Shown piece by piece: positions 1 to 5,604 of a stretch of DNA of 5,604 bases. Origin of the DNA: Calditrichota bacterium (GTDB lineage Bacteria > Calditrichota > Calditrichia > RBG-13-44-9 > J075); contig JAJRYW010000568.1 of assembly GCA_024275555.1 (NCBI GenBank), positions 1-5,604 of the forward strand. Reading direction: 5' to 3'. The notes beneath the pieces are model-generated. The model saw only the letters and a program-made list of their open reading frames with translations, was not told the DNA's origin and searched no databases. The translations under genes were made by a program, and so were the position numbers. Each line of letters starts with the position of its first letter. Positions within the stretch are counted from its first letter, which is position 1.

Positions 1-544
1 CAAAGCCGCCTACACCATCGTCTTCACCTACGAAATGGTGGTGTTTTTGCCGGCCATCGGCATCTCCTCGGCCGTCAGCATCCTGACCGGGCACAATTTT
101 GGCGCGGGGCAATTAGACCGGGTTAACCGCACCTATTTTACCGGGATCGGGGCGGCCTTTTCGATTATGTTTTTCTCGACTGTGATTATTTTGATCAGTC
201 CAAGCACCTTTGCCGGGATTTTTGCCCAAAGCGAGTCGGTGCTCCGAATCGGCGCCGAGGCGCTGAAAATTACCGCGATCGGATACTCTTTTCTCAGCGT
301 ATACTTGTGCAGTGTGGCCAGCTTCCAGGGGATGGGAATGGGACGGCAATACCTCCTCGCCAACGTGACCCGGCTTTACCTGTTGCTCATCCCCTTTACT
401 TACCTGGGGAATTACTTTTTTCAGCTTGAAGGCGTTTGGTATGGCTACATGGCCGTCAGTATCATCAGCGCTGTGGTGTTATTTGTGTGGCATCGTTACC
501 TTTTTAAATTTTATGTTCGCAGCGGTAAAGTTCAGCCGCTTTAA
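1..544 (+). CDS. MATE-family multidrug/Na+ efflux transporter, C-terminal part (5' truncated by window edge)
   Basis: This is the end of an inner-membrane antiporter of the MATE (NorM/DinF-like) family, which exports drugs or metabolites in exchange for Na+ or H+. The frame is open from base 2 and ends at TAA 542-544, giving about 180 visible residues of a family usually near 450. The first ATG in frame, at base 35, is internal: the codons before it (KAAYTIVFTYE) continue the transmembrane helix. The segment GISSAVSILTGHNFGAGQ fits the conserved second-half MATE motif (usually GQNxGAG; here His replaces Gln), followed by a charged loop (LDRVNR). After it come about four hydrophobic helices, near visible residues 42-64, 85-110, 116-138 and 143-165, and a short basic tail (RSGKVQPL). 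This matches the last helices of a twelve-helix MATE protein. The substrate cannot be told from this part. The next gene is co-directional, 146 bp downstream. Confidence 0.88.
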   Translation, partial: KAAYTIVFTYEMVVFLPAIGISSAVSILTGHNFGAGQLDRVNRTYFTGIGAAFSIMFFSTVIILISPSTFAGIFAQSESVLRIGAEALKITAIGYSFLSVYLCSVASFQGMGMGRQYLLANVTRLYLLLIPFTYLGNYFFQLEGVWYGYMAVSIISAVVLFVWHRYLFKFYVRSGKVQPL

Positions 545-570
545 CCTGAAGAGTTCATTTCGGAAACTGT

Positions 571-587
571 GGACATCAAGGATGTCC
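571..587 (+). repeat. short perfect inverted repeat (possible weak terminator stem) after the MATE gene
   Basis: GGACATC (571-577), a 3-nt loop AAG, and GATGTCC (581-587) form a perfect 7-bp stem 27 bp after the transporter stop codon. The position suits a transcription end. However, the stem is short and the bases that follow (GGCAATGCACTG) contain no T tract, so it does not meet the usual pattern of an intrinsic terminator. It could equally be a protein-binding dyad. Confidence 0.35.
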
Positions 588-599
588 GGCAATGCACTG

Positions 600-629
600 T
601 GAACATAATTTCGTTTCCCGGCTTATAAG
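600..629 (+). promoter_or_regulatory. candidate sigma70-like promoter for the SNF2 gene
   Basis: TGAACA (600-605, 4 of 6 matches to TTGACA) lies 18 bp upstream of TATAAG (624-629, 5 of 6 matches to TATAAT). The expected start of transcription would be near 636, leaving a leader of roughly 55 nt to the GTG at 691 or 91 nt to the ATG at 727. The -35 half is weak and its bases are shared with a TGTGAACA box. A two-hexamer match of this quality can occur by chance, and the organism's promoter consensus is unknown. Confidence 0.25.
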
Positions 630-634
630 AGCGG

Positions 635-661
635 GGTCGGCCGAGCTAAATGAGGTCGGCC
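635..661 (+). repeat. pair of 8-bp direct repeats, GGTCGGCC
   Basis: GGTCGGCC occurs at 635-642 and again at 654-661, with 19 bp from start to start (just under two helical turns). Both lie upstream of the SNF2 start and just downstream of the weak candidate promoter, a position typical of a repressor operator. The first copy is part of the palindrome TCGGCCGA. No regulator is visible in the window, so function is inferred from position only. Confidence 0.35.
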
Positions 662-690
662 AATTAACCGGTTTCATATTTTGATAGTTT

Positions 691-3588
691 GTGAACAAAA
701 AGAACGGACTTAAACGAACTGTTGACATGTGGCGAAACAAATTAGAACAACTGGTCGGTTTGCTGGAAAAAATTCCGCAACCGCAATCATTTTCTTCCAA
801 AACGGGCGTCTATGAGCCGTATTTTATCCTGGAGCTGCGGGCCAGCAATTGGGAGATAATCCCCCATGCCACCTACACCCGCCTGGACGGTTCGCCGGGC
901 CGGGAAGTGCGCCTCTCCCTGGGAGTTATCGACTCCAGTAAAGTGGACATCAGCCAGAAGGAATTGGATTGCCTGCTCTTCCTGGAATCGGACGCTACCG
1001 CCAATAACCGCTCCATTTTTTCCTACACCCAGCCGGTCGGGTTTTTATTGGACTGGCTCAGCGAGAGCCGCCTGGTTGCCAAAACTCAATTCCGGAGCGA
1101 GGTTCAGCCGATCCGGGTTTGCCCGGAAAAAGCAACCATCAACCTGCGGCTTAAAAAGGGCGCCATTGGCTACTTCCTGCTGGCCTCGCTCATTTTTCCC
1201 GACAACACTATCCTGGAAATCCGGGAGCCGGCCACCGTATTGACGGCCAACCCCATTTTCCTGCTCTATCAGGATACACTCTACCAGGTGGCCTCAGCGC
1301 TTCCGGCGGTCTTCTGGCATAACTATTTCCGGATTCAGGAACAATTCGAAATCCCCCTGGATGAACTGAACGAGTTTATCCGGCTCTACCTTCCCCACAT
1401 TTTACCGGTACTGGACTGGAATAATCTGGGCGAGCATATCAGCGAGAAAGAGTTCCCCCTCTCGGAAAAGCTGATTATTTTCAACGAGTGGAATAACCAT
1501 CTCCAGATTGATGTGAAGTTCCGCTACGGCGCCAATGAATTTCCGGCCTACCCGGCCTCGGATCGCAGTCTGGCCACCGATCGCAAGCGGCTGTGCATTG
1601 TACGCCGCGAGGGAGAGAAAGAGGAACAGGCGCGGCGCTTTTTGGAGGAAAACGGGCTGATTTACCGTTCCGGCCACTGGCACATCGCCTCCGATTACTA
1701 TTCGCTGGACTGGATGCGCCTGATTGCTCCCAAACTGCAAAAAGCCGGATTTACCCTGGTAAACGAAGAACAACTGCAACGTTACCGGGTGCACCGGGAG
1801 AAAGCCCGCCTGCAGATCAAAGTAAAAGCCGGAACGGATTGGCTGAATTTGAATTTCAATATTCTGATCGGACAAAACACCGTAGAAATCCCCGACCTGG
1901 TGAAGCAATTGGAAAGCGGCAAACCCTACCTGCGCCTGGAAGACGGCTCCAGCATCTATTTTGACCAGGATATCCAGGAGCGGCTCAAGGAGATTTCCCA
2001 CTTCCTGGAACTGAAAAACGGCCAGGGGGAAATCCGCCTTCCCATCGCCGGGATTACCGTGCTGCAGGAATTACAGCCGCTCTCCGAAGTGGTGCGAGTG
2101 GATAAGCGGGTGCGCACCCTGCTGGAAAAATACCAGCAGGTTAAGAAAATTGAGGCTGTCCCGCCCCCCAAAGAGCTGCACGGCGTATTGCGGGAATACC
2201 AGGCGCACGGTTTAAACTGGCTTTCCTTTTTGCATCAATTCTCCTTTGGCGGCATTCTGGCCGACGACATGGGCCTGGGGAAAACCGTGCAGGTGATCGC
2301 CCTGCTGCTGCACCTGCAGGAACAGCAGCAGTTGCAGCATCCCGCCCTGATCGTGGTGCCGCTTACCCTGATTTTTAACTGGCACGAAGAAATTCAGAAA
2401 TTTGCCCCGCAACTGCGGGTGCTGCGCTATACCGGCAATCGCCAGGAACGGATCAAGCATCTCAAAAAAATATCCCGGTATGATGTGGTTTTGTGCAGCT
2501 ACGGGGTGGCGCTGCAAGATCAGAAAAAACTGGCCGGGGTAAAATTTGATTACCTGATCCTGGATGAGTCGCAGAAAGTGAAAAATCCTCAAACCAAGAC
2601 CTACAAAGCCATTTCCAAGCTGGAAGCCCGCCACAAGCTGGCCCTGACCGGGACGCCGGTGGAAAACTCGCTTCAGGATCTCTGGGCCCAGATCAACATC
2701 GTCAATCCGGGGCTGCTGGGAAGTTTAAAAGATTTCCAAAAGCGCTACATGGACCCCAACGGGGAAGACCCGGCGCTCCGGCGGCAGACTTTAAAAAAGA
2801 TTGTTTATCCCTTTATTCTACGGCGCACCAAAGAGGAAGTGGAAACCCAGCTTCCCCCGTTGACCGAGATTGTGCAATATGTGGAGATGACCGACTCCCA
2901 GCGCGATATCTACCAAAAATGGCTTGCTTTTTATCGCGGGGAGATTCTGTCCCGGGTGGATCAGGCCGGGATGAACAAAAACCGCCTGAAGATTGTCGAG
3001 GCGCTCACTTACCTGCGCCAAATCGCCTGTCATCCCAGCATCCTCAATCATGATGTGGAACTGCTGGACTCCGGCAAAACCCAGCTTTTGGCGGATATGC
3101 TGGAAGACCTGCTCGGGAAGGGGCACAAGATTTTGATCTTTTCCCAGTTTGTGCGTTTCCTGACCCTGGTCAGAAAAATTTTTGATGAACGCGGCTGGCG
3201 CTATGAATACCTGGACGGCAAAGTGCGCAATCGTGCGGAACGGATTCATAATTTCCAGGAGAATCCGGATATCTCGGCGTTTCTGATTTCCCTCAAGGCC
3301 GGCGGTTTAGGGTTAAATTTGACAGCGGCGGATTACGTGATCCACCTGGACCCCTGGTGGAACCCGGCCGTGGAGCAGCAGGCCACCGATCGCGCCCATC
3401 GCATCGGGCAGGAAAAGCGGGTGTTTGTCTACAAATTTGTCCTGAAGGGCAGCGTCGAGGAGAAAATCATAAAAATGCAGCAGGTTAAAAGAGAACTGTC
3501 CGAGGAGATCATCACCTCGGATACCGGTTTTGTCAAACAGTTGACCCGCCAGGATTTGGAAACACTCTTCGAAGACCGGCTGCCCTAA
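691..3588 (+). CDS. SNF2/Swi2-family DEAD/DEAH-like helicase ATPase, full length
   Basis: This is a 965-residue cytoplasmic superfamily 2 ATPase of the SNF2 family, expected to use ATP to translocate on double-stranded DNA and displace bound proteins such as RNA polymerase (RapA-like roles are known in the family). Motifs occur in order: REYQ with Q504; Walker A DDMGLGKT, K531; motif Ia LIVVPLTL, 553-560; motif II DESQ, 625-628 (DEAH/DEAQ is more usual); motif III LTGTPVENS, 652-660; motif IV ILIFSQF, 814-820; motif V, SLKAGGLGLNLTAAD, ending at 881; motif VI QATDRAHRIGQ, 897-907. The C-terminus (LTRQDLETLFEDRLP) resembles the usual end of bacterial SNF2 proteins, so the gene looks intact. 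Residues 1 to ~480 have no motif I recognise, and no cysteine pattern of a SWIM zinc finger. GTG 691 is the most upstream start, as TAG 685-687 precedes it in frame; ATG 727 (residue 13) is a real alternative. Neither has a clear ribosome binding site. The stop overlaps that of the convergent kinase gene. Confidence 0.93.
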   Translation: MNKKNGLKRTVDMWRNKLEQLVGLLEKIPQPQSFSSKTGVYEPYFILELRASNWEIIPHATYTRLDGSPGREVRLSLGVIDSSKVDISQKELDCLLFLESDATANNRSIFSYTQPVGFLLDWLSESRLVAKTQFRSEVQPIRVCPEKATINLRLKKGAIGYFLLASLIFPDNTILEIREPATVLTANPIFLLYQDTLYQVASALPAVFWHNYFRIQEQFEIPLDELNEFIRLYLPHILPVLDWNNLGEHISEKEFPLSEKLIIFNEWNNHLQIDVKFRYGANEFPAYPASDRSLATDRKRLCIVRREGEKEEQARRFLEENGLIYRSGHWHIASDYYSLDWMRLIAPKLQKAGFTLVNEEQLQRYRVHREKARLQIKVKAGTDWLNLNFNILIGQNTVEIPDLVKQLESGKPYLRLEDGSSIYFDQDIQERLKEISHFLELKNGQGEIRLPIAGITVLQELQPLSEVVRVDKRVRTLLEKYQQVKKIEAVPPPKELHGVLREYQAHGLNWLSFLHQFSFGGILADDMGLGKTVQVIALLLHLQEQQQLQHPALIVVPLTLIFNWHEEIQKFAPQLRVLRYTGNRQERIKHLKKISRYDVVLCSYGVALQDQKKLAGVKFDYLILDESQKVKNPQTKTYKAISKLEARHKLALTGTPVENSLQDLWAQINIVNPGLLGSLKDFQKRYMDPNGEDPALRRQTLKKIVYPFILRRTKEEVETQLPPLTEIVQYVEMTDSQRDIYQKWLAFYRGEILSRVDQAGMNKNRLKIVEALTYLRQIACHPSILNHDVELLDSGKTQLLADMLEDLLGKGHKILIFSQFVRFLTLVRKIFDERGWRYEYLDGKVRNRAERIHNFQENPDISAFLISLKAGGLGLNLTAADYVIHLDPWWNPAVEQQATDRAHRIGQEKRVFVYKFVLKGSVEEKIIKMQQVKRELSEEIITSDTGFVKQLTRQDLETLFEDRLP

Positions 3589-5604
3589 ACGACGGCCATC
3601 TTACCCAGGGCCTTCTGCACTTCCCGGGCGCTCTTCCAGCGTTTTGCTGCCGGTTTTTCCAGGCAGAGCAGGATAATTTTTTCCAGTTCCGGCGGCATAT
3701 CCTGCCGCAACTGTCCCGGACGCGTGGGAAGGTTGTTAAACAGGGCGTGGATAATCGCCATCTCGTTTTCACCCGTAAAGGGAAGTTCCCCGACAGCCAT
3801 CTCGTACAAAATCACTCCCAATGAAAAAATGTCACAGCGCTGATCCGGCTGCGCCCCGGTGATCTGCTCCGGGGCGGTATATCCCAGGGTGCCGACGATG
3901 CTCCCCTGCACGGTCATAGCCGTCACCAGCGGCGATTTGGAGAGGCCGAAATCCATAATGCGCAGGGCGCCGGAACTGTCGAACATCAGGTTGGCCGAAC
4001 TGAGGTCGCGGTGAATAATGTTCCGGGCATGAACGGCGGCTAATCCCCCGGCAATCTGGATTGCCAGAGGAAGGATTTGCTTTATTTCCAAAGGATGATG
4101 TTCCCGGATAAAGTGTTTCAGCGTCGGGCCGGGCAAATATTCCATGGCAATAAAACCGCCTTTGTCCGTTTCCCCGGTTTCCAGCACCCGCACTACATTG
4201 GGATGATCGATTTCCGCTAAAAGTCTTCCTTCGTTTGCAAAACGGCCCCGGTTCTCCGGATCGTCCCACAAGGCCGGGTTGAGCACTTTTACCGCGACTT
4301 GTTTTTGGCTGTTCAAATCTTTGGCCAGGTACACTGTTCCCATGCCGCCGCTGCCGATCACATCACCCAGCCAGTAGTGGGAAATAATATTGGCCTGGCG
4401 GCGTGCGTAGGAGTTAAGCAGCGCCCGGTAAATCGATGCGGATGCATAAGCGGCTCCCATCCCGGCGGAAACCGCTAAAACCGGTATCCAGATATGATAA
4501 AGGGCAAACAGGAGGAAGGAAACGCCCCCGACCAGCAGCGGCGCAAGCAAAAGGGCGGCGAGGCGTTTTCGTAAGGAATATTTCAGTACAATGATGATCA
4601 TCGCGGCCGCCAGCAGGGCAATTACGATCGCCAACGCCGGTAGGGGCGGCAAGGTGATAAAACGCTGCTGGAGCAGGGTAAGAAAAGCATTGGCGTGAAC
4701 TTCCGCGCCCCGCATCAATCGATAATCGTGAAGCATACTGTAATAGGGAGTGAGAAATTGATCCCGCGAATACTCCGAGCCGCTGCCGATAAAGATAACT
4801 TTATCCTGCAACAGCTGCTCCGGCAGATGCAGCGAGCCGGTAATCAGGCTGCTCCGGAAGGTGGGGATTGCCCCGGCGCGGCTCTGGGTTAGCCGGCCGG
4901 ACGCCGTTTGCTGCCAGCGCGCCGGCGGCCCCTGGAAGTTGATCAGCATTCCGCCCCGGTAGAAAGGCAATTCCGTTTCCATTTCTTTTACCGACGGCGC
5001 CGCGCCGCGGCGGGCTTGCCGGATTATCCGGTACGCCAGAACCGAGAAGGCCAGCGCTTTCTGCGAATCGGCTGCTTCTATCACCGGCGTCAGACTGCGG
5101 GTTTTGGCAAATACCCCGCTCCCCCGAAAGGTCTGGAGCATGGCATGTCCCACTCCCAGGAGTGCATTACCGAAGAGCGAATCCGGCCATTCCACTCGCA
5201 GCGCGCCATCCTCCTGCTCCTCAAAAAGGGCAATACTAATCACATTTTGACAACGTGAAAGGGCCTCGGCGAGCAGGCTGTCCCCGGGAGGGTCCAGGGG
5301 AAAGCGATCCATCAGGGCAATATCCAGGGCAACCAGGGCGGGACGGTAAAGGGAGAGCGAGTCGATCAGTCGGGCCAGGTAGCGGCGCGGGATCGGATCG
5401 TAATAACCGAACTCCGTGCGAATCGCTTCTTCATCAACGATAATGATGGCGGCGTCCCGGCTCTGCGGGCCGCTTTTCAAATCCCGCACGGATATAAAGC
5501 GGTCGAGAACATACTCCTCCCAACCGCGGGTAACGGGGTTTTCCAAAACATATAATCCGAACAAAAGGGAGAGGAGCGTCAACAACGCTCCCCCGAATTT
5601 ACGG
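3585..5604 (-). CDS. CHASE2-domain sensor serine/threonine protein kinase (5' end beyond the window)
   Basis: This is a predicted inner-membrane receptor kinase: an extracytoplasmic sensor that controls a cytoplasmic Hanks-type kinase. Residues are numbered from the TTG codon at 5585-5583, but the frame stays open to the right edge (RKFGGA precedes it), so the true start probably lies just outside. Order: one N-terminal helix (to ~14); CHASE2 domain ~25-310, with IIIVDEEAI (47-55), ALVALDIAL (83-91), VIFIGSGSEYSRDQFLTP (263-280) and GAEVHANAFLTLL (293-305); three membrane helices, ~314-334, 342-361 and 365-387; kinase ~404-662. The kinase has the glycine loop GSGGMG (411-416), K433 in VAVK, E452, HRD 525-527, N532, DFG 545-547, APE 571-573 and D585. 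The catalytic loop reads HRDLSSAN, so the usual lysine is serine. Activation-loop T555, T558, S562 and T566 could be phosphorylated. The protein ends at the kinase domain, with no PASTA or other C-terminal domain. The ligand and substrates are unknown. It ends with TAG at 3587-3585. Confidence 0.93.
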   Translation of the reverse strand, partial: RKFGGALLTLLSLLFGLYVLENPVTRGWEEYVLDRFISVRDLKSGPQSRDAAIIIVDEEAIRTEFGYYDPIPRRYLARLIDSLSLYRPALVALDIALMDRFPLDPPGDSLLAEALSRCQNVISIALFEEQEDGALRVEWPDSLFGNALLGVGHAMLQTFRGSGVFAKTRSLTPVIEAADSQKALAFSVLAYRIIRQARRGAAPSVKEMETELPFYRGGMLINFQGPPARWQQTASGRLTQSRAGAIPTFRSSLITGSLHLPEQLLQDKVIFIGSGSEYSRDQFLTPYYSMLHDYRLMRGAEVHANAFLTLLQQRFITLPPLPALAIVIALLAAAMIIIVLKYSLRKRLAALLLAPLLVGGVSFLLFALYHIWIPVLAVSAGMGAAYASASIYRALLNSYARRQANIISHYWLGDVIGSGGMGTVYLAKDLNSQKQVAVKVLNPALWDDPENRGRFANEGRLLAEIDHPNVVRVLETGETDKGGFIAMEYLPGPTLKHFIREHHPLEIKQILPLAIQIAGGLAAVHARNIIHRDLSSANLMFDSSGALRIMDFGLSKSPLVTAMTVQGSIVGTLGYTAPEQITGAQPDQRCDIFSLGVILYEMAVGELPFTGENEMAIIHALFNNLPTRPGQLRQDMPPELEKIILLCLEKPAAKRWKSAREVQKALGKMAVV

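Larger units (their letters stand above)
545..690. other. intergenic region with repeats, no gene
   Basis: This 146-bp spacer between the transporter and the SNF2 ATPase is the only non-coding stretch in the window. No convincing ORF starts and ends in it. It contains a perfect 7-bp inverted repeat just after the transporter, three TGTG(A/G)ACA boxes, two GGTCGGCC direct repeats, and small palindromes (CTTATAAG 622-629, TCGGCCGA 637-644, AACCGGTT 666-673). An in-frame TAG at 685-687 limits how far the ATPase gene can extend upstream. Confidence 0.8.

Noticed and set aside
571..587. A true intrinsic terminator after the MATE gene
   Set aside because: The stem is only 7 bp and no T tract follows, so I list it as an inverted repeat with a possible terminator role rather than as a terminator.
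576..800. A 74-codon minus-strand frame covering the intergenic region and the SNF2 start
   Set aside because: The translation is low-complexity and Ser/Cys-rich with no recognisable motif, and it overlaps the 5' end of the SNF2 gene. There is no good evidence for a start signal.
1402..2001. A 199-codon open frame on the minus strand within the SNF2 gene
   Set aside because: It lies wholly inside the well-supported SNF2 gene, its translation resembles no family I know, and such antisense frames arise readily from the codon bias of the sense gene.
2563..2574. DESQ in motif II of the SNF2 ATPase as a sign of an inactive enzyme
   Set aside because: The catalytic Asp-Glu pair is intact. The third and fourth positions vary in the SNF2 family (DEAH, DEAQ), so Ser and Gln there do not argue against activity.
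3832..4269. A 145-codon minus-strand frame in a second frame of the kinase region
   Set aside because: The kinase frame carries every conserved motif in this stretch. The other frame is a Gly/Arg/Ser-rich shadow.
691..5604. A defence system or phospho-signalling module made of the SNF2 ATPase and the kinase
   Set aside because: SNF2 ATPases occur in DISARM and Zorya, and kinases occur in other defence systems. Here, however, the two genes converge rather than share an operon, and no methylase, nuclease, phospholipase-like or motor partner is present. CHASE2 indicates environmental sensing.

Overview
The window holds three protein-coding genes and almost no non-coding DNA. The genes, left to right, are: the 3' end of a MATE-family efflux transporter (+ strand, cut by the left edge); a complete SNF2/Swi2-family helicase-like ATPase of 965 residues (+ strand); and a membrane-bound CHASE2-sensor serine/threonine kinase (- strand), whose reading frame stays open to the right edge. 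The only intergenic stretch is the 146 bp between the transporter and the ATPase. I found no RNA genes, insertion sequences, CRISPR arrays or tRNA-like structures.

The organism looks like a free-living bacterium with a moderately GC-rich genome and two-membrane style sensory proteins. CHASE2-kinase fusions, a large stand-alone SNF2 ATPase and the lack of clear Shine-Dalgarno sequences would fit a lineage such as Calditrichota or another FCB-type or environmental phylum. This placement is an impression from gene style, not a demonstrated match.

Layout: bases 1-544 encode the last ~180 residues of the transporter. Bases 545-690 hold a short inverted repeat, three copies of TGTG(A/G)ACA, two copies of GGTCGGCC and a weak promoter candidate, so this is the one place with regulatory potential. 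Bases 691-3588 encode the SNF2 ATPase with a full set of helicase motifs. Bases 3585-5604 encode the kinase on the opposite strand. Its stop codon overlaps the ATPase stop codon, so the two genes converge with no spacer.

The genes do not form an obvious pathway. The transporter and ATPase are co-directional but separated by a possible promoter, and the kinase is transcribed towards them. I see no sign of a defence island or other multi-gene system. The points most worth a second look are the kinase's catalytic loop (HRDLSSAN in place of HRDLKPxN), the unassigned ~480-residue N-terminal half of the ATPase, the stop-to-stop gene overlap, and the repeat-rich intergenic region.
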